From positions 7,316,001 to 7,380,000 of the forward strand of contig PUFA01000084.1 of NCBI GenBank assembly GCA_003508835.1: 64,000 bases of DNA, written 5' to 3'. Positions 13,201 through 29,034 of this stretch are shown here, in pieces; the stretch's first letter is position 1; each line of letters begins with the position of its first letter. Source of the DNA: Eonycteris spelaea (lineage: Eukaryota; Chordata; Mammalia; Chiroptera; Pteropodidae). The notes beneath the pieces were generated by a model. The model worked only from the letters and a program-made list of their open reading frames with translations. It was not told the DNA's origin and ran no database searches. The translations under genes and the position numbers were made by a program.

Positions 13201-15333
13201 TATCTGTAAGTAGTAATCTTCAGATTTCTCACATGTGGAAACCACTTACATGTGTTCATTAATTTCCCACCATCCATGGTCACAGCCTTTCACACTCTTC
13301 TTGGTTATTGAATAGTTATGGAATTTCAGTGCTATGCCGAGAGTTGATAGGGGAGTCTGTGAAAAACAAACATGAGTCGGGATATGTTTCAAACTAAGAT
13401 TCCATTACCTTACTCAGAACTCACTCTGTTGTCTTGCTGTTATAAGGGCATTTTGTTCTTTGTGCCCTGTGCCCTTTGGTTAGGTAGATCACTTCTCCTG
13501 AGCAAATTGGAATGAGGAGAGAGAACATAATAGAGAGAAATGTAGACAAGCCAGTGCTCAGGGAGCAGCTGTAAGGCCCCAGTTTGAGAGACCTAGGTGA
13601 CATGGGACACAGTAGATCATCTCCAGGTTCAGTTTCACCCTATTAAATGAGCTTAACTTTGAAAATATCCACTTGTTAATGAGTGTACACATTTTTCTCC
13701 TTAGATGACAATAATGACAAATTAATTTAAAGCACCATTCAGATTTTTTAGACTCATGAGAAATGAATCGGCATCCTCTTCCTATGAAAACTGGTTATTC
13801 CTGAAGGCAGTTACTGAGTCACCCCTAGGTCTTCTCGGAAGAGATAAAACGAGAGAAGGAGCTGCCTATTCAGAACACATACATATGAGTGTGCATGCAT
13901 ACACACGCACACACTACAACTGACCTTTTTATAGTAATGTGTGATATGCACATACATTATGTCTGATATGCCACAATTTTAGTTTTAATTTTGTTTTGAC
14001 CCAGGAATTATTTGAGAGCTCTTACATTGCCAGGGAGTAGAATTTTGTTTTACCCACTTTCAAGTCATCTAATTCTATTTTAATTAGGTTAAAAATTATT
14101 TATTACCTATACTGCTTTTAATCTTTTTCAATCTATTAAAGATTTCATTGTAATCAAATTATTAGTGCTCTAAGGTGATTTAAAAAAGAGGTTAATTTCT
14201 ATGTGTGTGTGTGTGTATATAATCCTCATTATCTGTATAGTTTATACTCTTCTTAGCCTTATTTATTGTCCCCCACTATTTCTGTTATGGACTAAGAGAA
14301 AGAAATTAAAATCTCTTCTCTATGCACTGTCCATGACTCTTTGTATGTTCTACAGGATTTGATCTGTAAGTATTAATGCTATCTCCTTTGGTGCATAATA
14401 ATTGTCATAATTAGCTATTCATTGTGGTTCTCTTCTTTGTCATTATAAATTGCCTTCCTCTTCTCACTGAAGTTGTCTGATTTCAGCATTGCCTGGCACT
14501 AGGGTTGTGATCCCTGCTTTCTTGTTTATTACATTTACCTAGTATAATATTGCCCATCCATTTATTTTCAGCTTTATTAAATCACTTTTTTTATTCATTT
14601 TGTTTTTGAAAACAACGTACTGTACAATTAAGTTTGTAGCAATATTTCGTAACCCAATCCTACTCTCTTTTTCTTTTTATTATTATTATTGAGCTATCAT
14701 TGACATAAAAATTATGAATTTCATGTGGACAACATAATGATTTGATATTTATAGATATTGCAAACTGCTGACCACAATAAGTTTAGTTAACATTCATCAC
14801 TTTACAGATAAAATATTTTTATTGTGATGAGAACTTCTAATATGTACTCTCTTAGCAACTTGCATGTATACCATACAGTGTTATTAATTACAGATAGTAA
14901 TATTAATTATTAGTAACTGTAATTATCATGCTGTGCATTACATCCTCATGACTTATTTATTTTATGACTGGAAGCTTATACATTTCATCCACCTTCACCC
15001 TTTTTGCCCAACTCCCACCTCTAGCAACCACGTGTCTCTTCTCTCTTGTATATGAGTCCAGTTATTTATTCATTCATCATTCATTTATGATTCCACATAT
15101 AAGTGAGATCATAAGATATTTGTCTTTCTCTGTCTTTCTCTCTTCCTTCCCCAACCCCTCCTTTCATCTTCTCTTTCCCTCACCTTTTCCCCAACCTTCA
15201 TTCTTGAAAGTCACCTGAAGCTCTGAGATTCTGCTGCCCTGAGGCCTTAAGAACTTGGTAGTGAGTAAGTGAGCAAGAGTTCAGCACCTTTATGTTTTCA
15301 TTATTTTTAAATGTTTGTGATAATTATATATAT

Positions 15334-15378
<45 letters not shown>

Positions 15379-17572
15379 TTTTAGGTGAAGCAACCCTTGG
15401 TTGACCTCATAGATTGCAAGGAACTTGTCAGTTTACAATCCCTTAGTTTTTATGCCTACAGCACCCAGTCTTCCTAGCTGGTCTCCCATCCAAGTGCTAA
15501 CCAGGCCCAACCCTGCTTAGTTTCTGAGATCAGATGGGATTGGGCTTGTTTAGGGTAGAATGGCCACAGACGACAAAAAAAAAAAAAAAAAAAAAAATTA
15601 AGGATACATACCATCAAGACATTGGCACTAAATATACATTTAGGAATAATAAAATCGTTTAAAATATTTGACTTATTTGCATAAGTCATATACACACCAA
15701 GAACAAACCCACCCCAGGGCCTTTGCTTCAGCTGTTTCCTTTGCCTGCAACACTCTTATCCTAGGTATGTACAAGGTTAGTTCCCTTGTCTTTCAGAATT
15801 CTGTGCAAATATCTCTTTTCAGTGAGGCTTTCTCTGACCATCCTATTTAAGATAACAAATCCCTAATTTTCTACCCTTTGTGCACCCCACCATTCACTCA
15901 GCTACAGAGACCCCTTCCCTGCTTTAGCATTCTCCATAGCACTGTACTGCTCTGTAACACACTATATGTATTTCACTTGTCTGTTTGTTGCCTGTCTCGC
16001 CCTGCCTTATGGTAAGCTTCATGAGAGCAGAGCTTTTGTGTGTGTCTCATCTTATGGATCTTAGTGTCTAGAATACTGTCTGACGCATAGGTATTCAATA
16101 ATAACATGCTGAATGAAATGAAACTATATGCTGCTTGCCACTTACATCTAATTGCTATGTCACAGAAAATGTATGTACTAAAAGAGTAAAGTAACATTTT
16201 GCACTATTTCCCACCACATGATACTACAGTTAGGGAAAGAAAAATAATTTACAGACTAAGATTAAACAAACAAACAAACCAAAGAAACAAAAAACAAAAC
16301 CAGGAACACTTTGTCTAGCACCAGAGGGAGATGTATATATTTCACATAAATGTGCACTTTGGTTTGCTTATGCAACTGAAATATATATCACCTAATCCAA
16401 TTTACTATTACTTTATTATTCTTATTACAATGTCAATGATGAAATAATTAAAAATTAATAAATGATCTCTGTCATGATAAAATAATAAGTTATTTGATCC
16501 TGTAACAATGTCTTTGCATTTTTAATACAAACAAGCAAAATAATAAATTAAAAAAATAAGCCCCACTCCGCAAATGGCAGTTAATTTGTGGTCATAGGGC
16601 TGAAATTACAAGAAATTTTCATGTTTTGATAATATATTTCAATGTTCTAAATATTATAAAATTAACTAATGGTCTTTTGGTAATTAAATTTTAAAATAAA
16701 GGTAATTTAATTCAAAAATAAATTGCGACTAAAAATAGGATAACTATTTTTCTAAGATAGTAGTAAAATTAGGCTACCTGAAATTTCCAGGTACACTTGC
16801 ATTTTGGAGGGTAGTAGCTTGGGTAATATGGACTTGAAATTTTCCCTTCAAAACCAGTAATTTCTTTGACCAACACTGTGTTTTCACACTCTGAAAAAAA
16901 ATATATCCAGTAACATACAATGATTTACAGTTGTGAGAGTATGGGAAATACACTGCATATATTTCTTTAACCACAAATGCATGCTTCCTTGATCAAAAAG
17001 GACGTTCATTTTTTAAAATTTAAAATAAATTTAAAAAATATATAGAAGTATAGCTAAACTACTTGTTCATATCCTATATTTGTTTTCAAATCACATATTT
17101 TTTGGCTATAGATCTATAAGATGCTATTACTTTCTTGAATAAAATAGTTTAAATATATATATATATTTAAAGCCTCTGAGTTATTTTGTTCAAATGAGTG
17201 TATATTTGTTGTTAAAGAAATATACCCAGTTTACATAACATGGTGCTCTGTTTAAATAAGACAATCTAAATATCTATTCTAACTGATAAGGTCATCTTTC
17301 TGCTAGAGTGTAAGTTCTCTGAGAGTATTGATTCACGTCTATTTTGTTTAATGCCCTTTCTCTAACACTTAGAATCATTCCTGGCATTTAATAGATACGC
17401 AATAAATATTTTTTGAGTGAAGAGACAAAGTCCACTACAATATTTCTGAGAAAATCATATTTTTAATGTTTGGAGTTAGAGATAATTTTCAACCCAACGA
17501 TATCTCAAAATACCTGGTTTAATTTTATACAATAAATCCATTTTACATTTGGTTTTGTAATCATTTGAAGCA

Positions 17573-17603
<31 letters not shown>

Positions 17604-20600
17604 CAAAACCTATCAAAATAAGCACTGCCCTAAACTATAGATGAAACTATAGCTGTCATCATCTAACTATGCCGAATCCTCTTCCCTCCTCACCCCGATC
17701 TGCCATTCTGACCCCTTTGGCTTTACTGATATTTACGAATTCGTTTCCAAGACATGACCTGCGGGGTCTGATCAGCCGTAACGAATATTACAGAGAGACT
17801 AGAGTTTCAGTGAAGGCACTTTTTGTTTTGTTTTACTTTATCAATCCAAGCCAAAAAGAGAAGAGTGGATGGGGGGAAGTCATTTTTGCTCACTTTGACC
17901 TAGAAAAATCCATTAACTCCTTTAGGTTTTGCTTCACAGGCACTTTCTAGGATGGCATTCACATGCATTACTGTGAAAGAGAAGTCACGAAAGAAATGAA
18001 AAATCAGACTTCCTGCCTCTTATTCCTGGGAATGTCACCCCAGCAATGCTTCTTCACCCCTGCAGATTCACTTCCTTCCTGTAACAGTTGAATCCTGTTA
18101 GCAGTTTTTCCAACTTCCACTCAAAGATATAAGCCTGGCTGTCTGGCACCCCCTCCTCAAATGCCTGGGTCCCAGCTCCGTGAACATCTGCTTCTAAATT
18201 CAGAGATGCCACAAACAGCTGAGCAATAACCCATCCTCAGAGGTCTCAGTTTCATTCCAAAGACCCCTCCTCCAAGCTCTAAAATGTAATCATTCCGACT
18301 GCTTTCCTTTGTTCTTTTAGACGAACAGGTAAGTAGTTGTTTTCTGGGTGTGTTACACCTTACAGTTTTCTTTTTGCCTTTTGAGTTACCTAGTTAATAC
18401 CTTTATGCTGCGTTAACAGTTCTTTACATTACATTTTCTCTGTTAAAATAACTACTATGATCTCTCTCTTCTGACTGGACCCTGAATCAGGGTCCCTGAC
18501 TTAAAAAAACTAGTGTTATAACACAGCCTCAGGAGAGATCAGATAGGAGCATCATAAGAATATTTCTGAGCTCAGGATAGATCAGACAGGAGAATCAAAT
18601 TTTTAAAAAAGGCGGGGCAGGGGGAGGGGTGACTTACGTTGTTCTGGAATGACCTCGAAATATGCCCGGATTCCTGATAGCCTTCGTATCTGAGGAGACT
18701 TAAAAGTCACCAACATAAGATTACTTGTAGAAACAAATGACATTAATGTTCTTGTGGGTTCACAAATTCTGAAAGCAGATAACAAAACAAGAGTACATGA
18801 ATAACAAGTTATTGAGGAGTGAGCCTCCATCCACCACAATCCACACATTTCCTGGGCCATCCACACAGTTCTTGTGAATCAGACTCAGCCGGCCAGGTCT
18901 TCATCAACTAGTGGCCACAGGGCATGACAGATGCAGGGGAGCTGATAAAAGTACAGAAATTTTTGTCCAGTAACTACTGAATTTTCCTAGATGGCCATCA
19001 CTGGACCTTCCTCAATAGCAAATGAGATAGAGAGGTGGGCTCTGCACTAAAGAAAAAATGGGTTCGGAGCTCAGCTCCATCGTTTAACTAGCTGAAAAAC
19101 TGGGCAATCAAGTAACTAAGTCTTCATAAATGCCAGTTTTTCTACTATGAAATGGTAGTAGTAATAATAATATACTCCCATTGTAGTGAGGATTAAGTGA
19201 GATGACCAACTAAATATGTCTGGAAGGCTAAATAAACCAATAGCAATGATTGAGAAATGGGAGCCAGTGACAATCTTATTTCTCACTGCATATCTTTATA
19301 TACTGTATGGATTTTTAACATGCACATTCATCCCCAAAATATAAATACATACATACAGAAAATATTGTTACATACATTTATAAACAATATTAAGAATAAT
19401 AGGAAAATTCACATACATTTTTAACAAGTGAGAAACAGATAATTTCTTAAGAAAACCCAGCCATTATTATTAACAAAATATTAAGAACTTATTACATAAA
19501 GTAAAAAATCTTAGAGTATGTATACATATATGTGCGTGTGTAATTACATAAATGTGTGAATGAAAGGATTTATGCAAAAATATAATAGATATTTGTTCTG
19601 GGTAATGGGATTGTGAAATAATTGATATTGTTTTCTCTGATTGACCTCACTTTTACAATGAACATAGTGTTATCTTTGTAATTAGAAAAATTTTGTAGTT
19701 GTTTAATTCTATGCAATTATCATAGAATATTTATTCTCACACTTTATTGAAACAGTGTGCTTCATAGTGATTGCAATATAAGGTAAAATTTTTTAAAATC
19801 TGTTATATTTCAGGTATATTGACTGATATTTCTGCTATACTAATTTTAACCCATATATTCTACAAGAGAAAAACAAGCATTGTGTCTAGGAGGCTAATAC
19901 AGGGGTACTAAATAGGGCATGAGTCAATAATTGACTTCATGAGTATACACAAAAAAGCTTTTTTAAAAACTCAAGAGGAACACAGATACTACAAAAGAAA
20001 GATGCTGTAAAAACTATTTTCACTCGCCAGCCAGAGTGCTTGCAGAATACCTATACAAGATGGTGCTCCGGATTGGCAAGAGGGAGTCGTAAATGGTCAG
20101 GGAGTCGGTGACACAGTTGTCAGCTTCAATCTGGACAGACTCTACTGACAGACGAATCAGATAGCCCACTGTGGCCACCAGCTTGAAGTGGCACATCAGC
20201 CTCCCTGAGGTTGCAGAAATCTCCAGAGGGTAGCGGAAAGACAGATGATCTGCATTCAAATACTGAGAGCAGCCTTTGTCTGTGGAGACAGCACTTTTGT
20301 TTTAAGAATGACTTTTCTAGAAATCTTTATAAAAGAGTAAAGAGCAAAAGAGTTTGCGTGGAAAATATCTGCTATCTTTGTTAGCCTGGAGTCAACCCTT
20401 TCTTCTCATAACAGCACATAGATTTTACTTTGAGAAACTATCCTTACCTATCTATATAGTTTGACTGGGGTTAAACTCACCCCTAAGTGTAGAGGTGGGC
20501 ACGTGATTGAGACTGGCCAATCAGAATCAAAGAAGTTGGGTCAGCCAATCCAAGACAATGAGAGTCAGCCCCAGAACTTCTGCAAGAACTATCAGAAAAT

Positions 20601-23600
20601 ATATGTTGAGTTTTTTCCACCATGGTTGCTAAACTGATAAATTATAAGCTTAGATCTGTTAATGGCCATTTATACCACTATACTGGAAGAATACACTTGA
20701 AGCCTCAACAGAGGAAAGCAGATATGTTATGTCCTAATGGTATCTTATCTTAGGACCTGGGCCCAACCATGCCTGAAGCTAGATCACCCCAAGTATGTCC
20801 CAGTTGTACGAGTCAATCAAGTTTCTTTTGTGCTTAAGTCAGTGTGAGCATATTTCTGTCTCTTGCAACTGAAACACTAACAAATATCATGATTTAAAAA
20901 GAAAAACTACAGCCAAAAAATATACTGTTTGGAGGCAGTGAGAGAAGAGGTAGGATAAAATGAGGGAAGAAACCACATGACATAATTTACCAGATCCTAT
21001 AGTTGAAGAGTAATCTGACCGAAGCCCAGCTGCATTAAAAAGAAAAACACATAGAAAAGAGACTGTCAGTCCCAGCATTTCATTTTGTTAAAATTTTGCC
21101 CAGTAAAAATATTGTCAGTCCTTTGAAAGCAACCCAACATATCTGAGATTTGTTTTAAAATAATCCAATGAGGAAAGGGGATGTTGTTTAGGTATTTAGA
21201 GATTAAAAAGGATAGGTATGAGTGGACAGTTGTTGAAGAATAAAGGGTATATGATAGTTGATTATACTATTCTCTTTACTTTTGTATGCTTGAAATCATC
21301 CATAGTAACAAGTTTTATATATTTGTAAAAGTAAAAAGCAACCAAACAAATATGATAATAATTAGTCATATTAATTAGTCCCATATCTAAAATAGTATAT
21401 GTGGTACAGAATTTTCATGCATTTAAAAAATACTTATCAGCCACCTACTAATGCCCAGCATACATATAATTAAAATCAAAAGAGCAAGCTGCATATATTT
21501 TGGTTACACAATAATTAAACCACTTTACTGTCAAAACAAATGGATGCAATTTGCATTTTGACAGGCTATGGGGCGGGTCATTTTGGAGCACTGGACAACA
21601 CTACATAACCTAAGTTCAGTTCTGTCTGGATGAAGGAAGAGACAAGATAAAGCTCAGCGAAATTTTTCCTTATCCAGGACTTCGTTCCTTGGCACTTTAG
21701 TTTGAATAAGCCAGATTAAATATAGAAAGGGGTACACTTTAATAAACTCAATTGCATATATATTTTGGCCCCAGTTTTATTGTTCAATTGCTGTATGTAA
21801 CATTTAATGACTTCCTTTATTCACATAGCTCCAGTGTCTTCAACTAATCCTGTTCCACTGAAATTGCCAAAGAGCATACTTCATTACAATAATGACTGCA
21901 ATAATGATAGTGTCAGGAGTGCTGCAGGAAGGAATGCTTAAAGGAAAATTACCCAACAATCACCATTTAGTACTACAGAGTCCATGTCCACAGCCAGACC
22001 CTGCAAGCTCCCCACAGAGGTCCGGTTTATGATGCTCGTCTGGATGGAGTCCTTCAAGATGGCGGCCACACAATCCTCACAGAAGATGTGACCCTTGGCA
22101 TGTGGCATGACAAACACAATCCAAAAGTGGACAAGGAGGCCACCTTTGTTGTTACTGCTATAGTGAAAAGAAAAAGTTGTTCAGGGATACCTCTTAGGAA
22201 GTAGACTTTTATAGGAAGCCAGTGACCCAACCATAAATTCAAGGTAAGGTCAGCAAGCACATCGTCCAACTGAATATAGATAGCCTCCTTCTTTAGGAAG
22301 ACATTGACTCCTGTTGTGGGGATTGGAAAGAGAAAGCATCATGGTGTGTGATTTCTTGTGTTGGGTTCAAACCTGGAACAATTAGTGCATAATTTCATCT
22401 CCATGGAGACTGTACTATTTCTATGAATATCAATCAGTATTCACTTCTATTATAAATAACAAGTTATAATTTTTGATAATCACAGTGTCCATACACAGTA
22501 CTAAATTTGCTTTATCCTATTTAACCTTATGAAGAAGATCCTATTATTATTACATTTTACAGATAAGGAAATTAAGGCCAACTACAACTCAAAATCACAC
22601 AACTATTAAGCGGTAAGTCCAGGAAGCAAGCCCAGTTTGGTTTTTAGTGACCCAGGAGTGAGATCTCCTAACTGCACAAATATATGTTTTATGAAAAATA
22701 ATATAAGGTAATATTCTACAGCAAAAAAAAACTCGTGAAATAAAGGCAAAGGAAAGTAAAAAATTGCTTTGTTCCAGAACTTCTCAGTGCCTTTAACATG
22801 CCAAAGTGGATTGTGAATCTCTGCAGATATTTTGGGGCGGGGAAAGTGAGATTCAGTATCCTGCACACAGTTATTCCTAAAAATTATTTGACCACAGGAT
22901 CCTTTTTGTCTCAGAAGATCTCTATTGACCAGTTTTTTACTGAACATATTCTAAGAAATACTGGTCTATGTTTTATCTTTGCCTCCATCCAATATAGTTG
23001 CCATGTTTATGACTATTTTACCCAGCAGCATTAATATAGGGATAGGGATCCCAGCCATGGGGAGAGGTCAGGCTCTGATAGTGGAGAGAAAAACTCGGTA
23101 TGGCAGCATAGCAAAGAGGTGGGTCACTCTTGTGCTAAAAGGGCATTAATCCACAACAACCTCCAAAAAGTTACTTGTGAATGGTGATATCTTGGTGCTT
23201 CCATGGCTTTGAGAAGAATTTACAGCAGTAAACATAGAAACCTCAAAGCTAGGAACATACATTACCTGACATCTGCAACGACAGACTGCTTGTAAAATTT
23301 GGAGAAGGCAGATGTTGTATAAACCAGATTCACCTGAAAAAGAACCCAAATGTCTGAAGTCTTTCAAACTTGGCTTCCTTTCACAGTACCTAGCATGTTC
23401 CAGGCCCAAGCTCTGATTAGCTAGCAAGAAGAAAAACAAAGCTCAAACCAAAGGCCTCTAACTCCAAACCCAGATATGATTTCTTGAATTCAAATAAATT
23501 TTTACTTCCTGTAGCAATGAGAATACATTCCTGAATTAGCCACTAGGGGGCGGGTGGCTCCCGCAGCCGGTCTACCATTCACCTTCTCAAGTCTCTAGGG

Positions 23601-26600
23601 AAACAACCAACCCTTTTAAAACTCCATAATAAGCTCTCAATGGAGAGCTATTTCCATCAACTTACCCTCTCTGCCTTACTTAGCATTTCTAAAACCAAAC
23701 GGCTCATCTATCAAGTCTTTTTCTCTTCCTGTATTTCTCTTCCTACACAATAGCAAAATCACCCACCTAATTGCCCAAGCGGAAAACGAACCAACCAACC
23801 TTAGAAATAATACAGCGTATATAGATAGCATAGCGGAAAAAACATATGAGCTGTGGAGTTTAAATTCACTATGCAGCACGGAATACGTTACCTGCACATG
23901 ATCGACTTCCATGGTGTTTTTCTCCCCACTCCCCCACTCCTTCACTCCTACCCCTGTTTTCCTTTCTTAAAAAAAATTTAAAAAGTATATATATATATAA
24001 AAGTATATATATATATTCACACACACATAATACATATATATAGTGGTGATCAAAATGCCTATCTCTGGGATAATTTGAAGAATAATTGATATATATTAAA
24101 GATAAAGCATTTAGCAACACACCCAGTATATAGAAAGCCTTCAATAAACAAGAGCCACTATGCCCACTCTTGTCTTGCTTGCTCTCTCTCACAGTCCTTT
24201 CTCATTCTGCACAGCAATGTGCCTGTCACTGCAGCAGTTAGCACTGTGCAGTCCACACTCTCGTTAATGTGCAGATACAAATTGGAGGAAACTTTCTAGT
24301 TTGTATATGTACCAAGCACCATGAATAGATAGTTTTTTATTTGGTCAGTTATAATTTTAGGAAATCAACTAAGGAAGTAATCAGAGATACACACAATTAT
24401 GTGGAAGTTTTATTGTAGCATGATTGATAATAGTAAAAACTGGAAATAACTTAAATATCCAATAAAAATGGATTTGCTAATTTTGTAGCTATTAAAACAT
24501 GTTTTTAAAAAGAATACTTGCATAGAAATATGCAACTTAATGTTGAGTTAAAGATCAGATATAAAACTGAATATCTACTAATACTTTATTATTGAACTAC
24601 CCCCTATGTCTACATGGTACAGAATAAAAGAAGACTATCTTGGGCTTTGATGATAAAGAAGATTTTAATGTCCTTTTTATACTTTAATAAGTTTTACACT
24701 TTAATTTTTACTTTATATGCTATTCATACTTTCAAATTTATACTTTACACTTTTATTTACTTATTTTATACCTTTTTTTACATTTTTATACTTTAATTTT
24801 TTCTAAATATGTACTAGTTCTTTAATGAGAAAGTTTTTTTTAAGTGAATAGATGCCAGTGCATTGAGGTTGAAATAAATGTAATGTCAGTACTGAAAGGC
24901 ATTTTAAAAGATCACCTGATCAAATTCCCTTATTTTACAGTTGAGTAGAGAGCCATTTCTTTTAACTTTCAGCAGAAAAAAAATAAATAAACAAGCAATT
25001 CTATCAAACAAGCAGTTCTTCCTTACAGCCACAATAAGCTAAATTCCAAGTCTCCCTCTGACTACTTCCTCTGCCCTCCCTGGACAGTGTGACACTGGTG
25101 ACCGTTCCAACCCAGTCCCCTCGCCCCGATCGATCCTGCCCTGCCCAGCCTCTCACCCCTCCCCCATCACCTCACCACTTGCTGCACAGTTCGTGCCACT
25201 GACAGGAATTCCCTGGACTCCTTCTGTTGGTGTTCAGGAAGAAACTCAATGTTGGTGATGCGAAACATCCCAACAAAGTAAAAAGCATCTCTGCTTTCTG
25301 TCTTACCTGAAAGACAGGAGAAAAGGCAGGTAGAGGACTTTCCTACATGTGTGGTAATGAGGTATTGTCTGATCTATCTCAGTATCAGCCTCCTAAAATG
25401 AATTCATTTTAGGCAAGTAAGTATTTTACTGGTTCACAGCCTGTGAAGAACTAAATGTAGTTAATAAAATCTTTTCCATCACTGGTGCACCATATCCCTT
25501 AGAATACTCTATTTTATCAGCTTCTGATAAGGATTTAAGAACAAGATAAAAAGATAAAACATATAACTCATTGATTTATTACATGTCCTAGCCAAGAAGG
25601 GGCCAAAAAAAATACAAATTTTTATGGATCTTGGGTCTCTAGAAGGTAGGGAGGTAAACAATGTATACCGTCAAGCTCTGAGGTGAAGAGAGCATAGTGG
25701 GAAAAGAAGGGGGTTCCCCCAGCAGACCTTCACTGAGCCCCTGGGTGCTTGTCCTCTCTCTGACTTGCATGGCTGATGTTCAAGGTGCTGCACTGGGGTC
25801 CTCAGCAACAGCAGTCTGACTCTGCATGCTCGCTGATAGTGTTCAAGTCAGTGAACTTCTCCCAAATACTCTGCCCAGTGAGGACCATGGGAGCAGTCTC
25901 CCTGATGAGCTGTCCACCTCGTTTTCTCAAGGTTCCCTCCATGCCCAAACATAATGTATTAAATAGATTAACTTGTTTTGTTTGTCGAACAATTCTCACG
26001 TGTCCATACAGGTTTCCCTCTGCTCATACTGGTCTGTCCTCCTGAAACTCCCTTCTCTGCTTTTTACATAGACACAAAACTACTTCTGCACAATGATACT
26101 CCAAAGCTTTATTGGATAACAAAAGCTCCAGGACAATGGTAATGTATCAGTTGAGGGCTGGCAGAGAACTGATAAGAAATAAGTTGTCTTGTTTTGGGTT
26201 GCAGTTGTATGTCTCTTATATACTTTAATTGCCTATTGACTCAATATCTCCCACTCATCTTTAAGGACAGAGATTCTTCTTTGTCTACCACTCTGTCCCC
26301 ATGGCTATCACAAGGCCCAGCTGGCACTTCAAGATGTGCCAAATGAATTTTCAGGAAACAGTTTCGAAGCCCACTGTGGACTGCATTCCTAGGCAGGCTG
26401 GATGCTTCTCTTCTGTGATTGCAAAGTAATTGCTTAAACAAACAAACAAAGACATCACCCTTTTCTCCCTCTCCATCATTGAACTGTGAGATTTTTGAAA
26501 GTAGGAGATGCATCTTAGTATACCTGATGTCTTACGTTGTGCCACACAAATTATAGGTGATGAATTCATATGTATGTAAGTGACCTGAACTGTCCGAGAC

Positions 26601-28978
26601 AATATTATTAATTCTTTCCCTGTAAATCTTGTTTTCCAACCAGATGTTAACATCTTTGAGAGAACACGTATATCAAATATATAAAGATATATAGAGTGGG
26701 TAGTCTAGCATAAGTCAACAAATACTATAGTTGCAGATCAAGGAAGAACGTAGTTATGATTCCTACCCAAAAGGGTCAATCAGATTGACAAAAACATAAA
26801 AACAGAGGAGAGAAAGGCGCATGAGTAAAATGAAGCTCAGGGAGCTGGAATATAAGGTTGCCTGGAAACAGCAGTGGGTGGAAGGAGGAAATGAAACAGT
26901 GTAGCATTCTATTCATTTTTTAAAGCTAAAAATGGATTACACTTCTGAACTCCTCAAATTTGCTCCTGCACATCCTCCTCAGCTTTTCTCATCTTATCCC
27001 CCATCTCTGCTCCTCTTGCTCTTCTATGGAAAGAAAGCAGTGATAAGGAAAGAAGAAATGGGAAAGACAATTCTGGTTTCTTCCTCCTTAAAACCTCAAC
27101 AGTTTCAGAAAGGCTATTAATCTGGGAAATAGGAAAATTCTCTCAGAAACGCCCAGGGGCAGACTAAGCCTGCCTTTCTCCTTCTGAGTTCACAGGGCAA
27201 GCCCTAACCCCAAAGGAATACAGGTTTTAACTCACTGATGTAGAGCCACAGAAGTGTCCAGGCTATGACCGCTAGGATGAATAAAAATACTGTGAAGAGA
27301 ATGATTTTATTTTGGACATTCCAAAATGGAGCTTTCTTCTTCAGTTGCTTCTTGGGTCTGGCTCTGCTGATGGGTTTTCGGGGTGGTCGTCTCCCTGGTC
27401 TCCCTGGAAGCTTCCCTGGGGCACTGACCACCTGAACTGAGATATTGGATATCTTGAAAAAAAAGAAATGTGTTATCGATAAGAAGTAGTCTAGAGCTTA
27501 AATGGAACCACTCAGTAAAAAGAATCTTGGTGCTAAAAGTCCTAAGTATGTCAGTCAAATTATTTATATAAGCATAACAAATTGATTTGCATTGAAATCA
27601 CACAATTAAGATCAGAATACACAGACATTACATGAACTCTAGTGAAATGGTTCCCAAGTCCTTTCCTCAACTCCCCTCTTCTGCTAAATAGATGCTGTAG
27701 AGCAGCGGTCCCCAACCTTTTTGGCAGGTGCTTTCATGAAAATCTAATGCCCGTTGATCACAGGTGGAGCTGAGGCAGTGATGCTAGCGCTGGGGAGGGG
27801 CTGCAAATACAAATGAAGCTTCCCTCCCTCACCTGCCTGCTCACCTCCTGCTGTAAGGCTCCAGGCCTAACAGGCCACAGACTGATACCAGTCCTTGGCC
27901 TGGGGGTTGGGGACCCCTGCTGTAGAGGGTAGACCTGAATTTCACAGAGTGTAGACTAGAAAACCTGAAGATCAGGGGGTGAGGATTCTATTTGGGTCAA
28001 TTCATGGACAAACATCTAGGGGACGTGTGTGTTTTTAAAATGTTTGTCTTATGGAGTTTTTCTCCCACAACCAATTTTTGCTAGGTTGAGACAGGCTTGA
28101 AAATAAGAATATAAGTGAGTTCCTCAGAGAAATAAATTGATTTTTCAATTATGTCTTCATGACTAAGTGGTAGGAAATTGAAGGATGATGTTGCGGTTTG
28201 CGTGGGGCTATAGGATGGGGATCGAAGTGCTTGTTTCACCATTGCCTCATGTGGGTGCAGTTAAGCCAGCTGCTGAACTCATCAGTGACTCAGTTTCTCA
28301 ATCACAGATGAAAGAATGATTTAAAAATAAAGAATGAAATAGAGGTCTTAGATTAGAAAATTATTGGTTTTAGCAAATCGATGTGCAAAGTGTTAAATGC
28401 AAGAGGAAAAAATTACATTATTTAACTGTTTCCCCTTCTCTCTTTTTTTTTCCTCTGCCCGCTGCCATTTGATCCTGTGAATTCTTTAATAATTTATGGG
28501 AGAGTTTAGCTTCTTTGAAGGAGAGATTTATACATGTCAGGGTAACTAAACTCCAATGATGAAATGACTTTTAACCACACATTCTTTTAAAGGCAATGAT
28601 CTAGAAACACCAATTCTAAAAAATCATCTCTCTTTGGGGCTCTCCTAAGGGCTCTTTCATTCTCTCTCACTCTCCCCCACTCTTTCCTTCAAAGTACATG
28701 TCTTCCAGTTTTTAATTCTACCAATTAATGGGATAGCATGTGGCCAAGTACATTCTGAATTATTCATGGCTCCCTCATTCTTTTTTGCCAAACACCCTTG
28801 TCAACTGCTGGAGTGAAATATAGCTTATATCCCTCTTGGTGAAATTGAACTAGACCAGACCTCATTTCATGTGATGTCCTGCAGTAGAGAGGATGTTGTT
28901 TCTACAGAGAAAAACATTTTATGATAGGATGAATTGACTACGGTGTCAAGCTCTCAAATATTCCCCCAAAGAAGTAAA

Positions 28979-29034
<56 letters not shown>

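Larger units (their letters stand above)
10600..13249. other. TMPRSS7 intron 10 (part): no gene
   Basis: Holds three MIR fragments and a short tandem duplication near 11125-11185. The segment 10640-11040 could be part of an unrecognised old repeat. I see no coding potential. Confidence 0.5.

Noticed and set aside
16310..16340. Further CTCF-like site (CACCAGAGGGAGAT)
   Set aside because: Core is weak and lacks the GGGGGC/GCGC part; not listed as a site.
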